A stretch of DNA of 47,371 nt, taken from Polyangiaceae bacterium. GTDB lineage: Bacteria; Myxococcota; Polyangia; Polyangiales; Polyangiaceae. A model generated the notes under the pieces. The model saw only the letters and a program-made list of their open reading frames with translations. It was not told the origin of the DNA and ran no database searches. A program made the translations under genes and the position numbers. The DNA lies in assembly GCA_025936205.1 (NCBI GenBank), contig JAICTU010000005.1, positions 1 to 47,371 of the forward strand, in the 5' to 3' direction. Below, one piece after another: positions 8,523-16,843 of this stretch. Within the stretch, counting starts at the first letter, position 1. Each line of letters begins with the position of its first letter.

Positions 8523-9680
8523 TCAGCGGCGCAGGCGGAGGTTGCGTTCGACGCGGTAGCCTTGCGGGGATGCGGCCACGCGCAGGCGGGCGAGCTGAGC
8601 GGCGACGCAGCGTTCGACGGCGGGCGCGAGCGGGGGCTCGAAGTCGGCGCTGAGCAGCGTGCCGTCAGGCTCGACCCCGAGCGCGAGCGTGGTGGAGACC
8701 TCGATGCCGACTTCGCTCGAGCCCTGCAGCTCCTGGCGGAAGCAGTCCTGCACCTGCTCGGTCACCGCTTGCAGCGCTTGTTCGACGGAAGCAGGCGGCG
8801 TTGCGGCGGCAGACGTGACCGGCGTGCGAGCTTTCGCTGGAGGCTCGAGCGACCGACTCGCGGGAGCCGGATGGCGTGCGGCCGCGGAAGGGGCCGGCGG
8901 CGCCGGTTTGCCGTGCGGCGGCGCCGGGAGCTCGGGTTCCGGCGCGGCGTGCTCGGGCAGCGCCGGTGGCGGGATCGGCGCGGCTGCCGGCTCCGGCAGG
9001 CCTGCCCAGAAGTCTGCCTGTGCGCCCGCCGCCAGCGAGGTGCCGGCGGCACGCATGGTTGCCGCGCTGAGCGGCCGCACCTGCACCAGGCCCTGGCTGA
9101 CGGAAACGCGCACGTGCTCGCCCTCGAGTAGCGCCACGCGGAAGCGCGTGCCGTGCACCGCCACTTCCGTGCCCGCGGCGATCACGATGAACGATTCCGA
9201 GACTGCGCTGGGCTGAACCTCGGCATCGAGGCTGCCCTGCTCGAGCGAGATGCGCAGGATGTTGCCGGCGTTCGAGGCCACGCGCGCGCGCGAGCCCGGC
9301 GCGAGCTGCCAGCTCGCCCGCCCGCGATGCTCGACGCGCCGCGGATGATCGGTCGCGACCACCAGCGCCCCCAGCGCGAGCGGCTGCCCATCGAGCTGCG
9401 CGAGCGGTGCCGCATCCGTCGTGGCCGGCACGACCAGCGGCTCCGTGCGCAGGAACAGCAGCGCCAGCGCCGCCGCCGGCACCAACGCCAGCGCCGGCCA
9501 CCAGCGCCGCGCTGCGAAGCGTGGTCGCGTCCACCGGCGCGCGGGTGCCAGCGCGCGCTGGGCGCTCAGATGACGAAACTCGTCGCGCAGCTTCGCCGGC
9601 AGGCCTTCTACGGCGGGAGCGGGAGGCTCTTGCTCGCGCAGCTCCGCCAGGATGCGATCGAGCGGCGACCGGGAGCTCAC
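8523..9680 (-). CDS. FecR-like membrane protein with AgmX/PglI-type C-terminal domain
   Basis: A 385-aa predicted partner (anti-sigma-like or effector) of the upstream sigma factor. The cytoplasmic N-terminus (about 1-58) leads to one membrane helix (about 60-78). A FecR-like beta domain (about 85-215) has the typical PGSRARVASN and GTRFRV elements. A long Pro/Ala-rich spacer (about 225-295) precedes a C-terminal domain with two Cys (CFRQEL and ERCVAAQ), like the C-terminal domain in myxobacterial AgmX/PglI gliding proteins. ATGA overlap with the sigma gene (9677-9680) shows translational coupling. The FecR part may sense an envelope signal; the tail family and its role are inferred from pattern only. 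Confidence 0.75.
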   Translation of the reverse strand: MSSRSPLDRILAELREQEPPAPAVEGLPAKLRDEFRHLSAQRALAPARRWTRPRFAARRWWPALALVPAAALALLFLRTEPLVVPATTDAAPLAQLDGQPLALGALVVATDHPRRVEHRGRASWQLAPGSRARVASNAGNILRISLEQGSLDAEVQPSAVSESFIVIAAGTEVAVHGTRFRVALLEGEHVRVSVSQGLVQVRPLSAATMRAAGTSLAAGAQADFWAGLPEPAAAPIPPPALPEHAAPEPELPAPPHGKPAPPAPSAAARHPAPASRSLEPPAKARTPVTSAAATPPASVEQALQAVTEQVQDCFRQELQGSSEVGIEVSTTLALGVEPDGTLLSADFEPPLAPAVERCVAAQLARLRVAASPQGYRVERNLRLRR

Positions 9681-10453
9681 GGCGCTTCCTCCTCGGACTC
9701 GGAGCCCTCGCCCGACGCCTGCGCAAAGCCCGCCAGCGAGGGTTCCTCCGCGATCCAGCGCTCGAGCTCGCGCCGCGCATAAAATAAGCGCGTGCGCACG
9801 GTGAGCACCGGGGCCCCCACGATCTCGCTGATGCGCACCGGGGTCAGCCCCTCCAGCTCGTGCAACACGAACACGGTGCGCTTCTTCTCGCTCAGGCGCG
9901 CGAGCAGCGCGTGGAACGCTGCGACGCGCCGCCGCGTCTCCAGCGCCTCATGCGCCGAGGGCGCGCGATCGACGGCGGGTTCTCCCTTGGCCTCGTCCAC
10001 CAGGCGCGGCCGACGCCCGCTCGCCCGCCGGTGCATCAGCACGACGTTGAGCGCTACCCGGTAGAGCCAGGTGGAGAAGCGCGCCTCGTCGCGAAAACCG
10101 TGCAGGCTGCGCAGCACCTGCAGGAAGACCTCCTGCACCAGGTCCTCGAGCTCGGCGCTCGGCCCCAGCATGCGGTGGACGAGCCGCGTCACCGATCCGC
10201 GATGCCGCTGGAACAGCCGTTCGAACGCCCGCTCGTCGCCGGCCTGGCAGCGGCGGACGAGCTCGCTGTCTTCGCGCTGGTTGGCCTCGACGGCCGCCGC
10301 CTGAGCGTCGGCCGCCTCGGCTCGTTCATCTGCGTCGAGGACCCGCTTCACGATGACGGCGAAACCCCGCGTGCCCACATTGGCACCCCACAGTGGCCGC
10401 GCGGAACCGCCACCGGCGAACGATCCAGCGACATGGGCGAACTCCAGCAGCAT
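9677..10453 (-). CDS. ECF-type RNA polymerase sigma factor
   Basis: A 258-aa sigma-70 family protein of the two-domain ECF type. Region 2 spans about residues 62-135 (LEDLVQEVFLQVLRSLHGF, FSTWLYRVALN). Region 4 spans about 180-235 (LEGLTPVRISEIVG, TVRTRLFYARREL). The N-terminus is longer than usual: residues 1-36 look unlike coding sequence of the family, so a GTG around residue 33-35 may be the true start. An acidic tail ends EGSESEEEAP. It overlaps by 4 nt the FecR-like gene, which is likely its regulator. The target regulon is unknown. Confidence 0.9.
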   Translation of the reverse strand: MLLEFAHVAGSFAGGGSARPLWGANVGTRGFAVIVKRVLDADERAEAADAQAAAVEANQREDSELVRRCQAGDERAFERLFQRHRGSVTRLVHRMLGPSAELEDLVQEVFLQVLRSLHGFRDEARFSTWLYRVALNVVLMHRRASGRRPRLVDEAKGEPAVDRAPSAHEALETRRRVAAFHALLARLSEKKRTVFVLHELEGLTPVRISEIVGAPVLTVRTRLFYARRELERWIAEEPSLAGFAQASGEGSESEEEAP

Positions 10454-10514
10454 CCCTCCCTGAGATGCCGGAGCCTGCGATTTCTTTCAGACTGAGCTGA
10501 TCCGGGTCAAAAAA

Positions 10515-10853
10515 TCAGAACAGCTTGCGCAGGTCGACGGGATCCTTCTTCTTCTGGCCGAGCAGATGATTGACGGCGCGCAGCAGACGCGTCTTCTGCG
10601 GACCCGGAAGGGCGGCGCCGCTGCTGGCCAGCTGGACCACGCGATCCGTCACGGGACGACCCGAGCGCGGCTTCTTCGGCGGCGTCACGGCGGCACCTTC
10701 GGCCGGAGGGGCAGCTTCCTTGCCCTTGTTCTGGCGCCTCTGGAGCTGGATCGCTCGGTCCTCGGGGCGCAGCCGCTCGAGCTGACGCGAAGCAGCGGGG
10801 ATGCGGCGGGGGTCGATCTTCTCGGTGGTCAGGAACTCGGCGAATCGGCTCAT
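10515..10853 (-). CDS. Small basic protein of unknown function
   Basis: A 112-aa protein without a signal peptide or membrane segment. It opens MSRFAEFLTTEKIDPRRIPA, followed by a charged helix (RQLERLRPEDRAIQLQRR), a Pro/Lys-rich middle and a basic C-terminus rich in Lys/Arg (GQKKKDPVDLRKLF). I chose the ATG at 10853; an in-frame start at 10928 would run into the pnp promoter region. It lies 61 bp upstream of the sigma gene on the same strand and could share its transcript. I do not recognise the family; the composition would suit nucleic-acid or ribosome contact, but that is a guess. Confidence 0.65.
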   Translation of the reverse strand: MSRFAEFLTTEKIDPRRIPAASRQLERLRPEDRAIQLQRRQNKGKEAAPPAEGAAVTPPKKPRSGRPVTDRVVQLASSGAALPGPQKTRLLRAVNHLLGQKKKDPVDLRKLF

Positions 10854-10908
10854 GACCCGCGGAGTAGCGCTCCTCGAGCCGCGTCGCAATCCGTTTTCGT
10901 CTTCCGGT

Positions 10909-10924
10909 GGCACGGGCGCGTGCC
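10909..10924. promoter_or_regulatory. Inverted repeat ahead of pnp
   Basis: GGCACG and CGTGCC form a perfect 6-bp inverted repeat with a 4-nt spacer, 12 nt before the pnp ATG in the gap between divergent genes. It could be an operator. Preceded by T, it also partly resembles a sigma-54 -24/-12 element (TGGCACG-N4-CGTGC), but the -12 half is imperfect. Confidence 0.25.
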
Positions 10925-10936
10925 GCAATATCCGGC

Positions 10937-11824
10937 ATGACTCGAAACCCCGACGGCAGCGACCGAGACACGCGCCCCGTGGATCCCGTGGATGTCGCAG
11001 CGGCGCATCTGCAGCGTGAACGTCCGGAGCCGCCCCGGGTGGGCGTGGTGCTGGGTTCGGGGCTCGGCGCCTGGGCCACCCGCCTGGAGCAGAGCGAATC
11101 CCTGCCCTACGGCAGCATCCCGCACATGCCGACGCCGACCGTGGCCGGGCATTCCGGAAAGCTCTGGCTGGGCAGGCTGGGGAGCACCCGCGTCGCTTGT
11201 CTGGAAGGACGCGTCCACGCCTACGAGGGCCATGCGGTGGAGCGGGTCGTCTTCGGGGTCCGGCTGCTCGGCGCCCTGGGCTGCCGCTCGGTGCTGCTCA
11301 CCAACGCGGCCGGCGGCATCCGCGCCGACCTCACGCCGGGCACGCTGATGCTGATCACCGACCACCTGAACCTGAGCGGCCGCAATCCGCTCGTCGGCTG
11401 GAGCCCGGACGGACACGCGACCTTCGTCGACCTCACGCACGCCTACGATACCGAGCTCGCCGCCCGCGCTCGAGCCGCCGCGCGCGAGCTCGGACAGACG
11501 CTCGCCGAAGGCGTGTACGCGGGCCTGCTCGGGCCCAGCTACGAGACCCCCGCCGAGATCCGCATGCTGCGCACGCTGGGTGCGGACGCGGTCGGCATGA
11601 GCACGGTGCTCGAAGCGATCGCCCTGCGCGAACGCGGCGTGCGCGTCGGCGCCATCAGCTGCATCACCAACATCGCGGCAGGCCTGTCGCCCAGCACGCT
11701 GAACCACGAGGAGGTCCAGCAGACCGCCGCCGCTGCGCGCGAGCGCTTCACGGCCCTGCTCGACGCCTGGGTGCAACGCGCGGCCGCGCTCGACGCATCA
11801 GCATCAGAAGCCCGCGCTCTGTGA
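10937..11824 (+). CDS. Purine nucleoside phosphorylase (trimeric class)
   Basis: A 295-aa enzyme that splits purine (deoxy)nucleosides with phosphate in purine salvage. Phosphate and substrate motifs of the PNP/MTAP low-molecular-mass class are present: GSGLG (40-44), GHSG (His72), EGRVHAYEG (90-98), TNAAGG, GPSYETPAEIRML, GADAVGMSTVLE (Met221) and the base-binding Asn245 in CITNIAAG. An Asn at this site indicates 6-oxopurine (inosine/guanosine) preference rather than MTA. The start ATG at 10937 is preferred over a GTG at 10907. The gene is divergent from the small basic protein gene and convergent with the helicase gene, 10 bp apart. Confidence 0.93.
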   Translation: MTRNPDGSDRDTRPVDPVDVAAAHLQRERPEPPRVGVVLGSGLGAWATRLEQSESLPYGSIPHMPTPTVAGHSGKLWLGRLGSTRVACLEGRVHAYEGHAVERVVFGVRLLGALGCRSVLLTNAAGGIRADLTPGTLMLITDHLNLSGRNPLVGWSPDGHATFVDLTHAYDTELAARARAAARELGQTLAEGVYAGLLGPSYETPAEIRMLRTLGADAVGMSTVLEAIALRERGVRVGAISCITNIAAGLSPSTLNHEEVQQTAAAARERFTALLDAWVQRAAALDASASEARAL

Positions 11825-11828
11825 TCTT

Positions 11829-11846
11829 TCGGGCTCAGAAGCCCGA
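11829..11846. terminator. Hairpin between convergent pnp and helicase genes
   Basis: TCGGGCT and AGCCCGA form a 7-bp stem with a 4-nt loop, spanning the gap and the last codons of the helicase gene. It has no T-run on either side and may end both transcripts weakly. Confidence 0.35.
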
Positions 11847-14800
11847 GACATGCTGGCTCTCCGAGACCAGCAGCCGCGTGTGTTGGCCGGCGCGCAGCGT
11901 GGGCTCGTGACCGATCACGAGCAGGTGCTCCCGCGCGCGCGAGACAGCCACGTTGAGCAGGTTCACGCGCTCATCGACGAAGCGCAGGTTGCTGGTGCGG
12001 GTGAGCGTGCTGGAGAACAGGATGATGCTGCGCTCGCCACCCTGGAAGCGATGCACCGTGCCGACGGCGACGCCGCTGCCCCGCGATTCGCGCGCGCCGA
12101 ACAGCTCCAGGTTGGCGTCGGCCTCTTCCTCGTCGTAGGCGCGCGCCAGCGGGATGCGCGCCGCCCCCAGCCGCCGCACCAGCGCCTCCGCCTGGCTGCG
12201 GAACGGCGTGATCACCCCGATCTCGCTCGCAGCGATGCCCTGCCCCAGCAGATACCCGAGCCAGCTCACGACCTGCTCGCTCTCGGCCGGGTTGACCCAG
12301 CTGCCGGCGAAGCGCTCCTGCTCCCCGGTGCAGTCCTGAAACAGCGCCGCCGCGCTGAGCCGCGGTGCCTGCGCGCCGCGCGAGCGCGGCGGGGTGCGCA
12401 CGATCATGCCGTAGTCGCACCAGGCCTCCGGCAAGGCGATGATCGCGGGCTGACAGCGGAAGTGGTCGCGCAAGCTGGGTCGCAGCGGTACGGCGCGGTC
12501 GGCAACGCTCTGCGCGGAGTTGCCGGATTCATCGAACATCCGATACGGCGCCAGGCGCTCGACAGGCAGCTTCAGCCCCAGCCCGCGCAGGATGCGGCGC
12601 TCGTCTTCCCGGCTCAACCCCACCACGGGTTCGAGCTGGTGCGTATCGCCGATCACCAGCGCCGAGTGCGCGCGGAGCAGCGCGGACACCGCATACGCCG
12701 ACGGGCACTGCCCGGCCTCGTCGATCACCACCTGACGGCAGCTCGGCTGATCGGAACGGAACGCGTTGCCCAGCGACAGCAGCGTGCAACCGAAGCTGGG
12801 AAACACCTGCCGCAGCCAGGTGCCGGTGGCCTTCGGCGAGTCGAGCAGCGCCCGCAGCGAGCGCAGGTTGCGCGCCTGCGTGGCGGCGGCCTGCAGGCTC
12901 TTGGAGATGGCGGCGCGGTTCTCGCGCAACCAGGCGCGCCGCAGCTCGAGCGCTCGCTGAAACAACACCTGGAACTCGGCGCTCTCCTCGGGCGCCTCGC
13001 CCTCCGGGCCGTCGCTGGCTTCCGGCTCCGCGGGCAGCTCGGCGCTCTCGCGCGCGAGCCCCGCGATGCGCTCGTCGAGCGCGCGCAGCCGCTCGCCCGC
13101 GTCCTCCGTCTCGGCCAGCCCCTGCAAGCTCTGCTCGAGCAGGGCCAGCGGAGCCAGCTCGGCCACGATCGCGTCCTCCCACTGCTCGAGCCTCGCTGGC
13201 GGCTGCTGCTCGGACAGGCCTTGCAGCTGCAAGAGCTCGATGGGTGCCCCGAGCGCGCCGCTCAGCGTCGCCAGCTGGTGCTGCTTCAAGCGCGCGAAGC
13301 CCGACGTGACACGCCGCAGTGCGGTCGGCCCTTCCTGCTCGCAGTGCTCGGAGAGCTGATCGAGCGCGCGGATCACGCTGGTGGTGCTCATCAGCGCGGC
13401 CTTGGGTGCGGAACGCCAGGGCTGCTTGCCGGCGGCGGGGACCTTCGGCAACACCCGCTGCACGCTCTCCAGCGCGCGCGCGGCCGCCGCGCGGCGCCCC
13501 TCTTCCGAACCGAGCCGCACCAGCTCGGCGCGAGCTTCCTGCAGCGTGCCGAGCAGCGCCTGACGCTCATACGCCGCCTCGGCCGCGCGCGTGCGCGCTT
13601 CCACCCGGCCGAGCGCCGTGCTGAAGGCTTGCTTTGCGGCGCTCAGCTCGCCTGGATCGGGGCGCTCCGGCTGGCGCTCGAGCCACTCGTACAGGCGCTC
13701 GAGCGCGCGCGACGTCACCTTCTCGGTCAGCGCGCGGTGCCCCAGCCGCAGACACAGCGGCAGGTCGGCGTGCTCCTCGCTCGAGAGAGGCTCGACCACG
13801 TTGTCCACGGCACGATTGTTGGTGCTCGTGACCAGCACGAAGTCATCGCCCATCACCCCGCTCTGCACCAGCGCACGCGCCTTCTGGATCAGCTGATGAG
13901 CCACCAGATTCAAGATCACGCTGGTCTTGCCCGTGCCGGGCGGCCCCTGCACGGCGGCAAACGGCGCGCCCAGCGCATGCTCCAGAGCCGCGCGCTGGCT
14001 GCCGGTGAGCGGCGCGCGCGGCCAGCGCCCGAGGCACACTCGCTCGCGCCCCGCGGGCGCGCGCCCGCCCAGGTACGCTCCGAACGCAGTCCCCGGGCGC
14101 AGCCCGCTGTCTTCGAGCAACTCCTGCGCTTGCTCCAGGTCGCGCTGCACGTGCCAGGTCGTGCGGCTGCGCTCGCTGGCCACGATCAGCGCGACCGGAA
14201 ACGCGCGATGCCCCGAGCCGATCTGGCGCAGCCGCCGCACCAGCAGACGCTGCAGCCGATCGAGCCAGGCGGCGGTATCGCCCGGTGGCGCGCCCGCCTC
14301 CACGGCTTCGCCCTCGCTGACGATGCTGGCCTCCAGCAACTTGCACAGCGCGCTCACCTGCTCCGGTCCCGTGAGCGCGGGCTGACGCTGCAGCAAGGCA
14401 CAGAACGTGTCCAGCTCGTCACCACCCACGCGCAGCGTCTCGCGCAACAGCTTCAAGTCCACGAAGAACGGCGGCGAGCCGTCCGCTCGCTGCCCCGGCT
14501 CGCGGATCTCGATCTCCGTCGGCAAAGCGGGCATGGAAGGGCCACGACGCTTGTCCGGCTCGGGCACCTCGAAACGCTGCTCGGCGCTCCACCAGCGCAG
14601 CTCGACCGGAAAACGCAGTAGCCCCAGCAGCTCTTCGCGCGGAGAATGCAGGATGGGAAAAAGCGCCAGGTGCGTGGTCCGGGATTCGTCCTCCTTCTGC
14701 CGGTACTTGGCGGCGAGCCAGTGCTCGAAGAATGCCAGCCGCTCGCCGTCCAGCGGCAGACGCAGCTGGCCGTGTTGCTCGACCAGAAAGCGCTCGGCCC

Positions 14801-15011
14801 CGCCGAACGGCACCTTCATGTAGTCCTGTCCCGGCACTGGTGACGCCAGATCGGTGGGCGCGGGCGCGCTCGCCGCGGGCCGCCGCGCGCGGGGACGCGA
14901 CGACAACGCCTCTTCGTAGCGCAGCAGCGCCTGCCAGTAGCGCAGCACCTCCGCCGCTTCCTTACTCGACAGGCCGGCGGCCTCGCCAGCGCTCGAATCC
15001 TGCAGCGTCAC
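11835..15011 (-). CDS. Superfamily 1 DNA/RNA helicase, DNA2/NAM7 (Upf1-like) type
   Basis: A 1058-aa ATPase. Motifs run in order: Walker A GPPGTGKT (356-363), motif Ia around LVTSTNNRAVDNV, motif II DEAGQ (764-768), motif III GDTHQLE (788-794), FRCQP, the GTVHRFQGGE block (about 984-993) and VAVSRAREHLL (1021-1031). About 330 residues of charged helical sequence (about 430-755) separate motif Ia from motif II, probably a coiled-coil arm such as seen in large NAM7-like helicases. The N-terminal 340 residues have no family I recognise. The start is GTG at 15011; no ATG occurs until residue 65. No nuclease domain is visible. It stands alone between other transcription units; repair, R-loop or defence roles are all possible. 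Confidence 0.9.
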   Translation of the reverse strand: MTLQDSSAGEAAGLSSKEAAEVLRYWQALLRYEEALSSRPRARRPAASAPAPTDLASPVPGQDYMKVPFGGAERFLVEQHGQLRLPLDGERLAFFEHWLAAKYRQKEDESRTTHLALFPILHSPREELLGLLRFPVELRWWSAEQRFEVPEPDKRRGPSMPALPTEIEIREPGQRADGSPPFFVDLKLLRETLRVGGDELDTFCALLQRQPALTGPEQVSALCKLLEASIVSEGEAVEAGAPPGDTAAWLDRLQRLLVRRLRQIGSGHRAFPVALIVASERSRTTWHVQRDLEQAQELLEDSGLRPGTAFGAYLGGRAPAGRERVCLGRWPRAPLTGSQRAALEHALGAPFAAVQGPPGTGKTSVILNLVAHQLIQKARALVQSGVMGDDFVLVTSTNNRAVDNVVEPLSSEEHADLPLCLRLGHRALTEKVTSRALERLYEWLERQPERPDPGELSAAKQAFSTALGRVEARTRAAEAAYERQALLGTLQEARAELVRLGSEEGRRAAAARALESVQRVLPKVPAAGKQPWRSAPKAALMSTTSVIRALDQLSEHCEQEGPTALRRVTSGFARLKQHQLATLSGALGAPIELLQLQGLSEQQPPARLEQWEDAIVAELAPLALLEQSLQGLAETEDAGERLRALDERIAGLARESAELPAEPEASDGPEGEAPEESAEFQVLFQRALELRRAWLRENRAAISKSLQAAATQARNLRSLRALLDSPKATGTWLRQVFPSFGCTLLSLGNAFRSDQPSCRQVVIDEAGQCPSAYAVSALLRAHSALVIGDTHQLEPVVGLSREDERRILRGLGLKLPVERLAPYRMFDESGNSAQSVADRAVPLRPSLRDHFRCQPAIIALPEAWCDYGMIVRTPPRSRGAQAPRLSAAALFQDCTGEQERFAGSWVNPAESEQVVSWLGYLLGQGIAASEIGVITPFRSQAEALVRRLGAARIPLARAYDEEEADANLELFGARESRGSGVAVGTVHRFQGGERSIILFSSTLTRTSNLRFVDERVNLLNVAVSRAREHLLVIGHEPTLRAGQHTRLLVSESQHVSGF

Positions 15012-15722
15012 CGGTGCGTTGTAGTGCGCGGTTCGGGGCGTTCTCTAGGGAAAGTTCTCTGGTTGGACCCTGCTGGGGCGGAAACGCCGTTCGTGGATGT
15101 CGTCCAGCAGCGGCACGACGGGTGAGGTTGCCCGGACCTCATGATTCATCACGTCGCGCGGCGCCCCGAGGTTTCGGGAAGCGCCATGCAGAAGAGGTCC
15201 GGCCCAAATCAAGGCGCGGAGGCCAGCGCTGCCGGCACGCGCGAGAGACGACGAAGTGAGGGGGCCATGAGAATCCCCGCGAAAAAAGGCACCGGGCACG
15301 GCACTGCGGCAACGATCCGCGCTGCGGGGGATACGCGTTCGACGAAACAGCACAACGCCAGCGGACTGCCGCGAGTGGTGGGAATCAGACGGGGCTCGGC
15401 CCCACAGGTCCACGCGCGTCGCCAGGATATGCCCGCTGGGAGTCCTCTCCGGCAGGCCGAGCCGCGATTCCTGCTCGCAAGGCGAGGTGCTCCTGATTTT
15501 TGCGCGAGTGAAGTTCCACATGGAACCTGACGCCTCACACGAAAAGGGCACTGCCGGAGTCGGGAAAACTCAGCGCAGCGAGTCCTGGGAGATCGCCGGC
15601 TCTTTCGCGACCAGTTGGTTGACCGTGTCGGGGCACTCTGGTAGCGCCGCCAGAGGTGAATTTGCTCGCTCGCGCGAGTAGCTCTTGCGCGACCCCGCGA
15701 GAAGCCATCTAGTTCCGACCCC
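15012..15722. other. 711-bp gap without a credible gene
   Basis: Open frames exist on both strands, but none has a recognisable domain, a ribosome-binding site or the third-position G/C bias of the neighbours. The gap separates the divergent helicase and AI-2E-family genes, so it should carry both promoters. It contains a parS-like inverted repeat at 15513-15526. I see no tRNA or small-RNA signature, and a decayed gene cannot be excluded. Confidence 0.6.
15513..15526. promoter_or_regulatory. parS-like inverted repeat
   Basis: GTTCCACATGGAAC has perfect 6-bp arms around CA. It differs by one central base from the palindrome GTTCCACGTGGAAC, which fits the ParB-site pattern GTTnCACGTGnAAC. It shares half-sites with the palindrome at 8349-8368. 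ParB binding is an inference from the pattern. Confidence 0.35.
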
Positions 15723-16811
15723 GTGGAGAGCGATCCCCCGACTCCGAGCGATCCCGAGCCACGCGTGGTTTCCACCGCGAGCCAGAAGCGCGCGCTGGGG
15801 ATCTGCGCCGCCGCAGCCGCGGTGGCGCTGATCTGGCTATCGCTGCCCGTGGCATCGGGGCTGTTCCTGGGCACGTTCCTCGCGTTCTCACTGCTCGGCA
15901 CTCATGATCGACTGACGAGGCGCACAGGCCGCCCGGGGCTGTCCGCGATCCTGCTGGCGCTGAGCTCCGGGCTGTCGAGCATCGGTGGCGTGCTGTTGTT
16001 GCTCTACTTCGTGATTCAGCGCGCCATCGGCGCGGCGCAGGATCTGACCCACGGCTTCGGCCCGCACGGCACGTTGCAGGGGAGCCTGGAGCGACTGCAA
16101 CGCGCGACAGCGAAGGTGCCGTTTGGTCCGTACGACATCGAGGGCCGCATCCGCCAGACGGCGGAGCAAGCCATCGCACGGCTGACGAGCACGGTCGCGC
16201 TGGTCGCCGGCACGACGTTCAGCGCGCTTCTGATGCTCTTCTTCACCGTGATGACGACGTTCTTCGTGCTCCGGAACTGGACGGCGATCCTCGATTGGGC
16301 GGAGCGGGTCTTGCCGCTGAATCCGGCGCACACGCGCGTGGTGCTCGCGGAGTTCCAGCAGGTCGGCAAAGAGGTCTTCGTCGGCACGGTGCTCACCGGG
16401 GTCATCCAGGGCGTGCTCGCCGGAGTCGGCTATGTGATCGGCGGAGCGCCCGAAGCAGTGTTGCTCGCGGCGCTCACGGCGCTGTGCTCGCTCGTACCCG
16501 CCGTGGGCACCTTGCTGGTCTGGGTGCCGCTCGGGGTCGGGCTCATGATCGCGGGTCGGGTCGGTGCCGGCATCTTTGAGCTGCTCTGGGGCGCGCTCAT
16601 CATCGGCGTGCTGTCCGATTATGTGATCCGGCCGCGCTTCGTCGGCCGCGGAGAGCACGTGCCGGCGTTGATGACGTTCATCTCACTGTTCGGAGGGGTC
16701 GAGGTGTTCGGCGTGATCGGCATCATCCTGGGACCTGTCGTGGCCGCCGTGGCCCTCGCTGTGCTGCGCACGTACGACCGCGAAGTGTGTACTCCCACCA
16801 CGGATCAGTGA
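15723..16811 (+). CDS. AI-2E transporter family (PerM/TqsA-like) membrane protein
   Basis: A 362-aa inner-membrane protein of the PF01594 family, whose members include TqsA (AI-2 export) and Na+/H+ antiporter-like or permease-like proteins. It has two N-terminal membrane segments (about 24-62), one at about 75-98, an extramembrane helical stretch (about 100-155), and a C-terminal block of about five segments. The family signature TGVIQGVLAGVGYVIGG and the SLVPAVGTLLVWVPLG loop are intact. The start is GTG at 15723 with no clear Shine-Dalgarno. The substrate cannot be read from sequence; nothing nearby makes or senses AI-2. It converges with the FrzS/AglZ-like gene. Confidence 0.88.
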   Translation: MESDPPTPSDPEPRVVSTASQKRALGICAAAAAVALIWLSLPVASGLFLGTFLAFSLLGTHDRLTRRTGRPGLSAILLALSSGLSSIGGVLLLLYFVIQRAIGAAQDLTHGFGPHGTLQGSLERLQRATAKVPFGPYDIEGRIRQTAEQAIARLTSTVALVAGTTFSALLMLFFTVMTTFFVLRNWTAILDWAERVLPLNPAHTRVVLAEFQQVGKEVFVGTVLTGVIQGVLAGVGYVIGGAPEAVLLAALTALCSLVPAVGTLLVWVPLGVGLMIAGRVGAGIFELLWGALIIGVLSDYVIRPRFVGRGEHVPALMTFISLFGGVEVFGVIGIILGPVVAAVALAVLRTYDREVCTPTTDQ

Positions 16812-16819
16812 GAGCTCAC

Positions 16820-16843
16820 GAGGCTCCTCGCTTGGGGAGCCTC
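16820..16843. terminator. Bidirectional hairpin between convergent genes
   Basis: GAGGCTCC and GGAGCCTC form a perfect 8-bp stem with an 8-nt loop, in the 30-bp gap between the AI-2E-family stop and the stop of the FrzS/AglZ-like gene. It is well placed to end both transcripts, but no T-run follows. Confidence 0.55.

Noticed and set aside
11850..14621. 923-codon open frame antisense to the helicase
   Set aside because: The helicase motifs are all on the minus strand; the plus-strand product is low complexity.
15141..15901. Open frames on both strands in the 711-bp gap
   Set aside because: They have no domain, no ribosome-binding site, weak third-position bias, and one runs into the AI-2E-family gene.
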